64,000 bases of DNA from positions 79,632,715 through 79,696,714 of the forward strand of contig CM077646.1 of assembly GCA_039707465.1 (NCBI GenBank), given 5' to 3'. Positions 22,376 to 33,512 of the stretch are shown here, piece after piece; position 1 is the first letter of the stretch, and the number at the start of each line of letters is the position of its first letter. The notes under the pieces are model-generated. The model did not search any database. It was not told the origin of the DNA and saw only the letters and a program-made list of their open reading frames with translations. Position numbers and translations under genes: made by a program. Source of the stretch: Rhabdophis nuchalis. Its lineage: Eukaryota > Chordata > Lepidosauria > Squamata > Natricidae.

Positions 22376-23469
22376 TCAGTATTTAGATTATGAATTGAAC
22401 CTGGAAATCAGAAGATTGACCGTGACTGAGAACAGAGGTAAAATAGACAATCAGTTCCAGGGTGTTATCATTTCCTGCTATCTCAAGGACCGGTAAAAAC
22501 ATTTTACCTCAGCCAGGGAAAAGGATCAAAATTGGCAATGCTGTGGCTGGTGGATCCACTACCTCTTCTGGCATAACCTGATGCTCTTGTAGAATGCTCT
22601 CTTCCTCTTGGTCTCTCTGTCCCACCCACCCTGTCCCAGAGTCAGAGCTTCAATCCAGGAAAACCATTGATCTTTGAAGTTGATGTGGTAAAGAAGAATG
22701 CAGAGATATACTGTATGCCTGGTTCATCTGCCTACAAGCTTAATTGGAAAAATCAGTAACAATTCTTCCTGTTCTATATCCTTTGCAAATGAAAATTGAG
22801 GTTGGGGGTGGAGTCTCAAGTACCATCATCAACCAGTATTAGGTAACTTTCCCTACATAAAGAAACCCAGGAAACAAGAGGAAGGCAGCCCTTAACAGCC
22901 TGCCCAAATTCCTCATTGCACATCTGCCATGAGAAAAGCTTAGCTTTATATCCTTTGGGTTGCTATATAAATAACTTTGTTTCGACAGATTGAGTGAATA
23001 AAAGAGACTGTGTGTGCACGGGGGAAAATAAATGTAATGTTAAGTATTAATTTTGACACATCTGAATTCCGTGTGTGTGTGTGTGTACCCACACACACAC
23101 ACACATAGTGTTGAGAGTTCATGAGGATGGGAAGGAGGAAAAATACCCCATGAAGCTGAGTAGAACTTGTGGCTTGGACTCTCACTCTGCAGCACATAAT
23201 AAAATGGGCTGTGTTAATAAAATGGGTTGTGACAGGCCATGGTGAGTGTGGTCTAACTGTGTGTATTTAATAAAAGGGTTTACAAATGTGGTAAAAATAG
23301 GGATTTACAAGTGCAAAGCAAGTTTGGGAAGATATTCTCTAAAGGTTTCTGCATGTTAACTAGCCAGCCAGACACAGAAGGCCTTTTCAGCTGGTAGCAT
23401 TTGCATGCAACATGATGTAATGAGACTTTCATGAGGTTTAGTCTTCAACATGAAACCAGGGTTTACTTT
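22376..23469. other. Stretch without recognised gene
   Basis: Holds the GT/AC inverted microsatellite and a short tandem AATAAAATGGGCTGTGTT near 23199. Otherwise nothing. Confidence 0.5.
23070..23106. repeat. (GT)n / (AC)n inverted microsatellite
   Basis: GTGTGTGTGTGTGT then ACCC then ACACACACACACACAC; the two halves can pair as a hairpin. Confidence 0.9.
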
Positions 23470-23790
23470 AACCAATTACAAATCTTTCTGTTATGGTAGT
23501 TCCAAAAAGGAGGCCAAAACTCCTCTCCTCTCCACTGGGAAGAGATATGGGGCATAAACCAAATAACGTAATAAAGCTTGTTTCCAAATTGGCAAACAAG
23601 ATTAAGGAGCCTAAATGTAGTCTGCATATAGACTGCAGCACTGGGTGGGATATCTTCCTCACATTTTTCAGATTATTGGCTTCAGTGATTATTTTTATCT
23701 GCCCTGTGAATGAAAAGTTGGCTTGCACAAAGTCCTTGTGTTTCCAATCTCACTTGGCCAATAAATAATATTCTATTCTATGTAAGCCTT
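23470..23790 (+). mobile_element. Unclassified retroposon with ATTCT tail
   Basis: No coding recognised. Ends GCCAATAAATAATATTCTATTCTATG, a short ATTCT microsatellite after an AATAAATAA, like the tails of snake CR1-mobilised elements. Confidence 0.45.
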
Positions 23791-23803
23791 GAAAGACAAG
23801 CCA

Positions 23804-23930
23804 CTTTGGTGTGGTGGTTAAGGCACCAAGCAAGAACCTGGAAGACCCTAAGGTATAGTTTTGTCTTAAGTACAAAGATATGAGACCAGACCATGGACCA
23901 GTCACTCTCTCTCATCCCTAGGAAGCATGC
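23804..23930 (+). mobile_element. tRNA-type SINE, 3'-truncated
   Basis: GTGTGGTGGTTAAGGCACCA is the A-box head, followed by GACCAGTCACTCTCTCTCAT. The tail is lost. Confidence 0.75.
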
Positions 23931-24275
23931 TGTTCCAGAGAGCAGATTTCTTTCCTAACTAAGCACCCTCTCCATGTGTTGGTTTAACAAATTCCAACTT
24001 CGTTGGCCATCTTAGTTAGGAAACGCTGCTTAGATAACCATGAAATGTGTCTTTATGTAAGATCACTGATAAGAATATTTTTATTTCTGTTGGAATAGAG
24101 AAAAAGGACTAGGGTAGATGGTTTGGGCTTTGAATGAACAGATAAAGATGGAGGCCTTGAAAGTATGCTGAGAGGTAAGACAAAGTTAGACCAGTAATTC
24201 CTCTAATCTAAAAGTAAATAAATTGCCCACTTTGTCTAATGCTTTGTAGTCAATTGGGTTCTTAAATTCCACTAA

Positions 24276-25146
24276 TCTATATAAATAAAAATATAAAATA
24301 GTTTGTGCAAAGCTGCTAATCTCAGAAAGTACTGTACCGATCGGCACCAAATTTTCACACAATGTTCCCAAGGACTTCCGATGCAATCATACGTACATTT
24401 TGTGTGGCTGGCACATGTATGTCATGTGCAAGCAGCATAAACGTAAAAGGTACGCACTTCTCAGGTTCTCACCTCCCTGTGGTTCCTCCTATCCTGCTGC
24501 TTATGATGCATCATGCACACGCTCCTCACATTTCCAATGGTTGTTTCCTCAACAACCGAATAAGCCTCTAATGTTCCCACACTGCATGGAGGCCTACTAG
24601 GCCCAAAACTAGGCATGGGGGGCGGAGCACACTCCCAGGTGGCCCATTTTTGGTCCCAGGAGGCAGCATGGTAGGTAGGTAGAGGGATAGCGAGAGAGAG
24701 AGAGAGAAAAATACAATAGGTAGCTAGCTAGGTAGGTAGGTAGGTAGGTAGGTAGGTAGGTAGGTAGGTAGGTAGGTAGGTAGATGGATAGAGAGATATA
24801 GAGAAAATACAGTAGGTAGGTAGAGAGATAGAGAGATAGGGGAAAATATAGTAGGTAGGTAGGTAGGTAGGTAGATAGGTAGGTAGGTAGGTAGGTAGGT
24901 AGGTGGATAGAGAGAAGGAGGGAAAATACAGTAGGTAGGTAGGTAGAGGGATAGAGAGAGAGAGTGAGAAATACAGTAGGTAGGTAGGTAGAGGGATAGA
25001 GAGTGAGAAATACAGTAGGTGGATAGGTTGGGGGTTATACGGTGGTTGTGTGTACATGTTTGTGTGTGCAGGTGTACATCTACACACAGATTGGTTGGCC
25101 ATTTAACCAGACTGAGCCACAGCAACGCGTGGCCGGGTACAGCTAG
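24276..25146 (+). mobile_element. Non-autonomous Helitron with internal TAGG array
   Basis: Starts TCTATATAAATAAAAATATA after an A and ends ..GGCCGGGTACAGCTAG before a T: the TC..CTAG ends and A|T target of Helitrons, with no duplication. A hairpin GCCAC-(8 bases)-GTGGC at 25116-25133 lies ten bases before CTAG, the usual Helitron terminator. No Rep/helicase frame is present. About 40% of the element is TAGG-type tandem repeat. Both ends match the widespread animal Helitron termini (CGATCGGCACCAAATTTTCA near the start). Confidence 0.9.
24671..25025. repeat. TAGG tetranucleotide array, interrupted higher-order pattern
   Basis: Blocks of 4-15 TAGG units are separated by a recurring spacer of the type ATAGAGAGATAG..AAAATACAG at 24690, 24790, 24830, 24910, 24955 and 24995. 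It is therefore a higher-order minisatellite rather than a pure microsatellite. Both strands give spurious Tyr-Leu-Pro-Thr reading frames. Confidence 0.93.
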
Positions 25147-25569
25147 TCCTTTATAAGGAAATGAATCTGGGATCCTTGATCAGATCATAGGGTGCGCCAC
25201 TGAATTACTTGATGGAACCCAGCAGAAATTCCATAACATTGGAAGTGTTGAAGGAAGACAAGGTGAATTCTACCACAATCCCATAAAAACTCTACAGAAT
25301 TTATATGGGTAGAAAGTTCACAAACAGGCAATGAAACATTTGCAACATCCTCTCAGACTCTGTCACCAACTTTAGTCCGATTGTTACAAAGAGTGACAGA
25401 TAGTCTTGCTTTCCTGGGTTTAGAGGAGGTTATTTCACAGGCCTTTGTTTCTGTAACAAGAAACCACCAGAAATTGATAGGATCTTTCTAATTTTTGTTA
25501 ATCAAATTTACAGTTTGCAAGCTAAGTCTTGTAGATGCAATGAGAGTAACTACTAATCCTCCAACACTC

Positions 25570-26110
25570 TGCCAGATCGCCCCAAAGGTGCTTTTTCAAG
25601 AGGCAACTGGACTTCCTTGTTTTTCTTTGAAGATGCTTTACTTCTCATCCAAGACGTTTCATCAGTTCTGATTGGATGGTGGGGAATGGAAGGATTTATA
25701 TTGCAGGCATTTGCATTCTTTTAAAGAGTTGTTGAGGCCAGTTGGTCACCTGAGTAGTACAAATGAGTGTGGAGCCTTCTTGAACCTGCTGAAAGTACTG
25801 TGTTGTGATGCTTTCTGCAGGATATTTTCTGCGCTGTTTCCCTTCACTGTTGAACACAGGCACAGACTGTTGGTGATGAGTCTGTGTTGTCTGCATGTCA
25901 AACTGAACACAAATGGTTCCTGTACTCTGCAATTTTTCTGGAAATCTGTACATACTCCCACACTATTTGAAGGGTGTTCATTCCAAAGTGCACATCTAAA
26001 TGTCTATGGAGATTCTCAGTTATCCAGGTCATGGTTGTCCCAAAGGTACTTTTTAAAGAGGGAACTAGACTTTTTTCTTTTTCTCGCTTCAAGCTACCTT
26101 TCTGTCACTT
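25570..26110 (-). mobile_element. Penelope-like termini with a repeated end sequence
   Basis: The terminal sequence CCCAAAGGTGCTTTTTCAAG..GGCAACTGGACTT occurs at 25578-25620 and again, diverged, at 26038-26075 after ATGTCTATGGAGATTCTCAG. Such direct flanking repeats are usual for Penelope-like elements. Between them lies degenerate minus-strand element sequence; no intact protein. Family assignment rests on recognising this squamate-wide terminal repeat. Confidence 0.6.
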
Positions 26111-28479
26111 TCCTAAGTACTCATGGAGAAGAAAACCGGGGAGAAAATTCAACGCACCAAGGCCCATTTTAATCCACTACTGATGGAAAATTAGTATGAA
26201 AAGGCACAATTTAGTGGAACAGAGGTCCAAATTCCTATCAATAAGGGTCTCTTAAATAATACCACATTTTAAATTTTCTTTGTAAGCAAGTTGTTCTGTC
26301 CCAAAGACTTCACAATGCCCTCAAACAATCCATGATCAGTATGGTATAATCATTATCCAAAGACATTGTCATGCTCAAGGTCCACACAAGTCTATGTTGA
26401 AGGTCCAGATCACAGAGCAGTAAGACATGGTCAGATCTAAGGAGTCAGCCTTTCAAATACAGTAAGGCTTGGAGAAAGCTACAAAGAAAAGTTGTCCCAG
26501 ATGTGGTTCTAGTATCAGAATTAATGGTCTTAGCTCAGAAAGTGGGCTACTTGAGGGAAATTAACAATTAGACCATTAAATGATCATCCAGGATTTTTCT
26601 CAAGCAACTTCTTTCTCCTTCAGGTTTCTATTTGGCACCACTAGACATGTTCTTTTGAGCTAGTAGTTGAACTGCTATATCAGGATCCAAAGCCATGAAT
26701 CAAAGTTCAGTGCTACAAGAACAAGTTGTGTTGTGAATATGATGACTTAATTTTCCTGATAGCAGGCCTTATGCATCATCTGGTGCATCTTCTTCTTCAA
26801 TGAACAATCCTTTAGTGATTGTAATAAGGGATAGGCCTGCTATATTTAAAGTCCAGATGGCCATTGTGCTTGTTCAGAGTTTTGCAGCCATGTTGACTTT
26901 AATAATATGAGATTAGTTTATATATAATAAATGAGTCCAACAAATCTGTGAAGTCATAATCTGCCTGATTTCTACAAAAAAATGGGAGAGATAGTAATTT
27001 ATATCTTTTTTCTAGTTCAGTAAAAGATTTTTGTCAACAGATAGCCTCAATTCCCTAACACTGTACTGGAGCAGCTAGGGAATTCTTAGCCATTCTACCC
27101 AAGACTTTTTTTGCCTTTAGCCCAGCAATGGCAAAAATGAAAAGAGAAGATGACTTGGATATTCTTGCCCAAAACCAACAGTACTATACAAAATGCATCA
27201 AATATTACACCAATCCTGAAGAATAAAGCATAGTTGTTTGATTATATAACCCTGCATGTGAGGAAAGTTTTAATGAGAAAATCCTTTGTTAAATCAATAA
27301 AGCAAAACATTTAGATATAAAAATAAATATATTGGGAAAGAGAGAAACAGAATAACAAAGGAATCCAATAATTGCATGCAGAATTCCAAATAAAATCAAT
27401 ACAATCAACCTAATTTAATTTATAACTACTTGAAAAAGATTCAGGTTTGAGAATCTGTTCAGATTTCATTGCAGAGAAGGTAGATTTTCTAGAGAGAGGT
27501 TTTCTAGGCCTATTGTTTGGATATGGTTTTACTGCTGTATTTCTTCCTTTTCTTTTTTAACACTGTTACATTTTATACAACGTGGGGAACAGCTAAAAAT
27601 CAGCTTTTGGAAAGATAGTAAAAATTGGTTTGTCCATCAATTCCTCTATCTGTGATGTCATAGATTTAACTAGCTGAAAGGGTTCTTCAAAATAGATAAA
27701 TTGCTCAGTATAAAGTAAAAATAAGTAGGTATTCTAAGTTGCTACTGTGGCAACCCCCCCCCAAACCCCACAAATTTTTCATACTTGGTAAATGTATAAT
27801 TTTCATATTTAGATTGATGTGGGTTTTTAAATTAGATTTTTAAAATCCTTATTAAAAGTCACGTATAGTCTTCCTTTCCTTTCCTTTCTTCAGTTTCTCC
27901 TAAATCCCAGTGTATGCATTCAATTAATAGCTGTTGTCAATTAAAATTAAATTGTACTTATGCAGATTCTTAGGGCAATTCAAAAGTGATTTTTTGGTTT
28001 CATTTCAGCCATAGTGAGAACATATTCTGAATCACATCTGTAGAAAATATATTATAAACAAACTAAATGCCTGTTCATTTTTCCTGAACAATGCAACATT
28101 CTTCTGATGTTTTCAATCATTCTTCAAACATGGTGTATGGGGTGGGTGGTAAGGGGGGGGGGGGCAATCTTTTTTCACCCCATAAAATGGAAGGGTTTTT
28201 TTTCTTCTAACCATATTACATGCAAAAAAAGGAAAATGAAATCATAGGAACTGTGGTATACATTAAATGACTCATGTGCAATTGAATTATATCCCACACA
28301 TGAGGAAAATGGTCTCCACTTCTATATATGAACCACAGCTCACAAAATACCAAATATGGCCTCAGATGGCAGATCAATGTGTTCTTCATTACTATTACAT
28401 ATAGTGTTTTTACTGTAGCAGAGTACTAACTTTGATATCTTTCTTGGACTTGAAAATACAAGAAATAGACCAGTTAAAG
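26111..28479. other. Longest stretch without recognised feature
   Basis: About 2.4 kb of AT-rich DNA without repeat or gene signals that I can name; a G run at 28154-28163. Confidence 0.5.
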
Positions 28480-28690
28480 TGCTGGCCTAGAAACTAGGAG
28501 ATCATGAATTCTAATTCCACCTTACATAAGAAATACGGGCTGGATGACTTTGGGCCAGTCACTCTCTCAGCCCAACTCACCTCAAAGGGTTGTTATTGTT
28601 GTAGGGGAAAATAGAAGGAGGAAGGAATATCACGTGTATTCACTGTCTCAAGTTATTTATAAAAATAATAAAAGTGGGATAAAAATATCA
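28480..28690 (+). mobile_element. tRNA-type SINE, near full length
   Basis: GCTGGCCTAGAAACTAGGAG, TTTGGGCCAGTCACTCTCTC, GCCCAACTCACCTCAAAGGG and the AT-rich end TTATAAAAATAATAAAAGTG. Confidence 0.83.
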
Positions 28691-29099
28691 TTTCTATTTT
28701 ATCCTAGAAGAAAGTGAAAAAGATGAAATGGTTGCTCAGCTCTATGTAGAACAAACTTGAAACAGTCTCACTGTTGTCCCTGTAGCCCTTAAAAGTATGG
28801 CAACAGCTTTGGACAGATTTTCAAGATTGCTAATATAAGGTGCAACAATAAAGCTGCACCTTAAAACACCTCCAGTCTCTCTTTCTTGACCTGGCCTACC
28901 ATGAAGAGCTGACATTTTCTCCTTACATAGATGGTCTAACTAGAGATGATTTCAAAAGCAAGTGACAAAAAACGAAAGTTATAACGCTTAACTGTGCCCA
29001 TCCTATCCTCCTTCCCCCTAAGAGAATGTTATGAGGTTTATGGTGATTTTTTTCTGATGTTGCAATGGCTCCACAAAGTAAGAGGAAGATAACGGAATA

Positions 29100-29230
29100 G
29101 AACTCATCTTCCTTACTCATGAGGAATCCTGGGCATTGAAGTCCACACATCTGAGTCCCATGTTGGGAGATAGGGCGGTATAGAAATCAAATTAAAGTTA
29201 AAGTTAGTTGTCTAGGTTGAGAAACATTGT
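29100..29230. mobile_element. Degenerate MITE arm interrupted by a LINE tail
   Basis: GGAATCCTGGGCATTGAAGT and GGTTGAGAAACATTGTCCC belong to the palindromic MITE family. Between them GGGCGGTATAGAAATC plus AAAGTT repeats look like a ~50-bp LINE tail. Confidence 0.5.
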
Positions 29231-30493
29231 CCCAGAAGTTGAATTTCTCTCAGATCCTTCAAAAGTGACAAAGGACGGACAAAGGAAACCAACCAAGTTG
29301 CTGAAGGAAGACAGGAACCATTCAAGCAGATTCTTTGTGATTCATCTCATGTTTGCCAATGATCATTGGACACCTTGAGTATGAAAAGATAAGCAGAGCC
29401 TTCTCTGTTACCACTGATAAAGAAGATGTTCAACTTGGTATAACTGATAATTCATTCACTGAGATGCAAATAAACAAACCAAGATATGACTACAGGAAGA
29501 ATTTTGCACAAAACACTGTCGAGTGAGAAGAAAATTTGGCACAAATGTCCAAATAAATAGAAGCAAACAGTCTCATGAAGTAAATCTTTGATCATCTAAC
29601 TTACATTTATAGTCTAGAATTTACACATAAGACAAATTTATTTGCGTATTTAACGTTTGGAATCTATCCGGGTACACAGTGCAGACTCTAGACAAAGCCT
29701 TTCACAAGTATGAACCTCATGCTAACCAGTTCAATTAAAGGAGGGCTGAAATAGTGCATGTGTGGTTCCTATAAAAACATGTGCCCTCTTGTGGTGAAAA
29801 GAAAACCTAATAAAGTGCAAAATACTCTGGGGAGGTGGGGACAGCACAGATGATTTCCACGTGATTGGAGTTTACCACATGTGGGTGTATTTAGAAAAAT
29901 GAGTCACTATGGAAGAATTGCAGGCAAAAATGGAATATGCTTTTGCTACCACAGCACATGGCATTTTTGTTTCATTGCCAAAAAGACAATTCCCCCCCAT
30001 CCCACACCCGGGTCTCTATATCCATCACCTTTTATAAGCAATGATCACAATTTTAAAATTAATGACAATAGAAAGAACTTAATAACTGGCACTTAGTTAA
30101 GTGCTTTCCAGCTGCATCACATGGCCTGCAGACCTAATGTGCTTTTTGTTGGCAGAAATTGCAAACAAGCTAAGAATATTTGCCTATTAGAGTGGGAAGA
30201 AATCAGAATTTCCAAATCCTAATATGTTGCCTGATGCAAACCAGAGTCCTGTTTCACAATGAATTAGCCAGCAGTCGCTGAAACTTAACTTGTTTCCACA
30301 TTGTTTTGTTTATATTGACTGCATTTATGATGCTTCAGAAGTTGCCAGTAAAATATTTATTTAGCAGTTAAAGTGTTCTGCAAATGATTTTGCTGTCTCT
30401 ATAAAATGATATTCTCAGCAATATCCTGAAATGGGAGAACAAGCATGGCTGCTAAGGAAGTCCCATTCTGATCAATCCTCTCAAATTATAAAT
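29231..30493. other. Stretch without gene; possible conserved element at 30100-30440
   Basis: 30100-30440 is repeat-free with CACAATGAATTAGCC and TTTATGATGCTTCAGAAG; candidate regulatory DNA only. Confidence 0.4.
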
Positions 30494-30707
30494 AAGAAAA
30501 AGGTAAAGGTTTCCCTGTCAGTCAGGTCTGATTCTGGGCCATGGTGCTCATCTCCATTTCTTGGCTAAGGGAGCCAGCATTATCTGAAGACACTTTCCAT
30601 AGTCATGTGGCCAGCATGGCTATATACCAAAAGTGCATGGAATGCTGTTAGCTTTCCTCTGAAGTGGTACGTATTAATCTACTTACATTTACATGCTTTC
30701 AAACTAT
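30494..30707 (+). mobile_element. tRNA-type SINE, left part (split by L2 copy e)
   Basis: AGGTAAAGGTTTCCCTGTCA at the start, then TAGTCATGTGGCCAGCATGG, stopping at ATGCTTTCAAACTATT where copy e begins. Confidence 0.82.
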
Positions 30708-31235
30708 TATTTATTTATTTATTTGTTCATATTTATATACCGCGCTATCTCCCAATTTTGGGACTCAGGGAACAGTAAAACACAATACAATACATATAAT
30801 AAAATGTTAAAAATAAATTAAATTAAACGAACCCATGCTAAAATTCTAATTACAAACTATCACTAAAATCAATTTTAAAAACTATGCCAAAATCAATTTA
30901 AAAAACTATGCCAGGCCAGCCACTTGAAACAAATGTGTTTTTAATGCCCGACGGAAAAGGCGTAAGTCCGTAGTTGTACGAAGGTCGGGGGGCAGGTCGT
31001 TCCAGAGGGCGGGGGCTGCCACAGAGAAGGCCCTCCCCCTGGGGGTCGCCAGCCGGCATTGTCCAGCCGACGGTACCCTGAGGAGGCCCACCCTGTGGGA
31101 GCGGACAGGTCGAAGGGAGGTATGTGGTAGGAGGCGGTCCTGCAAGTACCTAGGTCCCGTGCCATGGAGCGCTTTAAAGATGGTTACTAGCACCTTGAAG
31201 CGTACCCGGAAAGCCACAGGCAGCCAGGATTAGTT
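30708..31235 (-). mobile_element. L2-clade LINE 3' end, copy e (inside SINE)
   Basis: Minus-strand remnant FKVLVTIFKALHGTGPRYLQ, then RAFSVAAPALWNDLPPDLRT over ~100 codons without a stop; tail is AAAT (ATTT on plus). Inserted into a tRNA-type SINE whose parts flank it. Confidence 0.88.
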
Positions 31236-31330
31236 GAGCAGGATCAGTAACAAGAGCTCATCTAGTTGCACGGCACTCATGTTTCAAACCTGGGATGTCA
31301 GCTTTCCGCTGAACCATTGTGACCCCTTCA
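31236..31330 (+). mobile_element. tRNA-type SINE, right part
   Basis: Continues the SINE of 30494-30707 with CAAGAGCTCATCTAGTTGCA, CGGCACTCATGTTTC and CGCTGAACCATTGTGACCCC. Confidence 0.78.
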
Positions 31331-31734
31331 AGTTACAAATAGCCATTGTTTTATATCTGAAGTAGCAAGACTGATTCTGTGTGTGTGTGTGGGATGCTAT
31401 AATTAGAAGTAAAACTAGAGATGTCAAATAAGGAACAAATGCAAGCCTTGAAAGGGATCTTGTAACAGTTTGGCAAAAGAAATCTTCCTCCTAAGGAAGT
31501 GTTGGTTAAGAAGAGTGCAGTAAAAACCCTCTCTGAAGTAGAATTTCCAACTACAGAGCACCAAATCTAATGATGAAGGACTGTAACTAGTGTGAGATTC
31601 TAATGGCAATAATACCAGTCCAGAAGCAGGAAAAAATCAGATCCAGAGCAGCATATGGAGAATACACACACAAACCTTTTTTCCTAAGGTGTGTGCGTGT
31701 GCATGTGTATATATGCATATGACTTTGAGTCAGG
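31331..31734. other. Stretch without recognised feature
   Basis: Short GT repeat at 31379-31391 and a TG-rich run at 31690-31720; no gene. Confidence 0.5.
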
Positions 31735-31816
31735 TTTTTTTCACTTTTGGTGACTGCCTGGACAAATCCTTATACTTTTCTTGGCAGGATTTTGGAAGTG
31801 ATTTGCCATTGATTTC
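31735..31816 (-). mobile_element. tRNA-type SINE, antisense, left part (split by solo LTR)
   Basis: Reverse of the SINE tail: GACTGCCTGGACAAATCC, TTTTCTTGGCAGGATTTTGG and TTTGCCATTGATTTC, where the LTR begins. Confidence 0.72.
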
Positions 31817-32448
31817 TGTTCTGACTGGCCTTAGCAGAAGCAAGAAACAGACTCCTTGTCACAAAAAATCCTCTTTACTTACCACTTGCGAATTAATTGC
31901 ATTCACCCACCAAAAAGTTGAGGCAATAGTCCTTCAAGAAGTTAACTTCAATAACAGACCTTATCAGTTCCGTGCAATAATTGCAAGGCCATGAGCTCCC
32001 AGCCGAAAGGCTGCAAATTAAGTTCTGGAAAGCAGTCTTTGTGGCAGGAAACCCAATGAGCAAAATTTTCAGAAATACCAACTGTTGTCTCCTACAACAA
32101 ACACTCCCCTTTCCTTCCATTTATTCCCCAGCCAGGGAGGGGCCATTCAGTGTCCATGTGTGCTTTGCTTCCTGCATCAACTCCTCGTCCTCCATTGTTC
32201 CCCTCTCCTAACTGCTCTGTGCATAAGTGCATCAGGAATAGGCCCCAGTTGTTCTTCCTCCTCACTCATATCAGCCTCCAAAGGCAGCTGCCTCTCTGGT
32301 GGCTGGGAAATGTCAGATGGCCTTGACTCTATCTCTGCAGAGCATCTCTCAGAGCCTTCCCCAGGCTCCAGAACTGACCCAAGTTCCTCCCCAACCTTTC
32401 ATTGTCCGAGTCTGCCTCCAACTCTACGGCAGCTGGCAGGCCACAACA
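31817..32448 (-). mobile_element. Solo LTR, family A copy 2, inside a SINE
   Basis: 632 bp in reverse orientation. Its minus strand begins TGTTGTGGCCTGCCAGC and ends GGCCAGTCAGAACA, matching the copy at 17298 at both ends and through the acidic-coding middle. TTTC flanks it (31813-31816 and 32450-32453), again with one unmatched base beside the LTR start. It splits a tRNA-type SINE whose halves lie on either side. Confidence 0.85.
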
Positions 32449-32449
32449 C

Positions 32450-32570
32450 TTTCTTTCTAGGACTAAGAGACAGTAACTGTCCCAAGTCATCCAGCTGGCT
32501 TTGTGCCTAAAATGGGATTTGAACTTAGGGTCTTTCAGGCCTTAATCACTACACCATAGTGGATCTCTTT
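32450..32570 (-). mobile_element. tRNA-type SINE, antisense, right part
   Basis: Resumes after the LTR with TCTAGGACTAAGAGACAGTA, then CATCCAGCTGGCTTTGTGCC and GGATTTGAACTTAGGGTCTT, ending AATCACTACACCATAG, the SINE head in reverse. Confidence 0.78.
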
Positions 32571-32670
32571 TTTTCCAATAAAATTTCCCAATGTCAGGAA
32601 AACATGCAGTAATGGTATAGAAGCATATTATGACTTTGATGAAAAGTTTCGGACTTCCGGTTCCGGCTCC

Positions 32671-32706
32671 AGCGGTGACGGGCGAGCCTAGGGCTCGCTC
32701 ACCGCT
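32671..32706 (+). other. Perfect-arm hairpin at the 5' end of the ORF1-only L1
   Basis: AGCGGTGA (32671-32678) pairs with TCACCGCT (32699-32706), and GCGAGCC with GGCTCGC inside it, leaving a 3-base bulge (CGG) on the left arm. The RNA would form a stable GC-rich stem about 20 bases from the element's 5' end. Its function is unknown; it could affect leader translation or RNP packaging. Confidence 0.7.
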
Positions 32707-33512
32707 TTGTTTCTTTTCCTGCCCCCCCACGGGGGCGAGACGCCCCGTTTTTGGGGGTCTCCCGTAGGGCCGGCTTGCCTGGGTTGCTCCCCCCCATGGC
32801 AGTGGGGAAGCGACCCTTGTCTTCGGCTCAGGTGGAGGAGGACATGCTGCGGGGGGGTTTCCTTTCACCAAAGGAAGACGGCATCGTTCACGAACATGGA
32901 GAGAGCTGATCGGCTGAGTCGGAAGGCTTCCCGGGGCTTCGGCTGCGAGGGGGAGAGTGAGTGATTTAAAACTTTTTTTTTCCTTGCTGTCAGCCTGGCT
33001 GAAAGAACTTGGAGGGGGGTGTTTGCTTGCTAAACCCCCCCTCGGATTTAAAGCGGCACTTGAAAATGGCTCCTCGCTGCGAGGAAGCGGATATCTTCAA
33101 TCCGGATTGTTTGCAACAAGGGAAAGTGATCTGCGGTTTGCCTTGCAACATAGTTTCTAGGTCTGGCTGGTTTGAAACAATTTTTTTTACCACTCTCTCC
33201 TTCTGGCTTTGAGCTTGGGCGGTGGAAGATGGCTTCTCTTTGTCCCTGAATGACTATTTTACTTATGGAAAATTCCCAGCGTCTCTTTGTGATTTGGACT
33301 TCCTCTTGTTATTAAAGAAGAAATTTTTTTTTTTTTGGATTTGTGATCTCTTTTCTGGAGTACCTTTGTTATTATAATTATTGATCTGGAAAACTGTTTC
33401 TCTCTTGGTTCCTGAACTTTACAATCCTGATTTGAACTTTTGGCTCCTGATTTGCCTCAACAGCCCCACCCAAAAAACGCCATTTTAGTGGCATTGACTT
33501 TAACAGCTAATC

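Noticed and set aside
23070..23106. Z-DNA or regulatory switch at GT/AC inverted repeat
   Set aside because: Common microsatellite; nothing nearby supports a function.
24671..25025. CRISPR-like alternation of repeat and spacer
   Set aside because: The units are TAGG microsatellite blocks with a repeated, not unique, spacer; eukaryotic DNA.
24724..25125. 133- and 124-codon minus-strand frames rich in Leu-Pro-Thr-Tyr
   Set aside because: They are translations of the TAGG array inside the Helitron.
25672..26172. 166-codon plus-strand frame
   Set aside because: Lies antisense across Penelope-like terminal sequence.
32555..32570. tRNA gene suggested by TGGTGTAGTGATTAAGGC on the minus strand
   Set aside because: It is the head of a tRNA-derived SINE; no complete cloverleaf follows.
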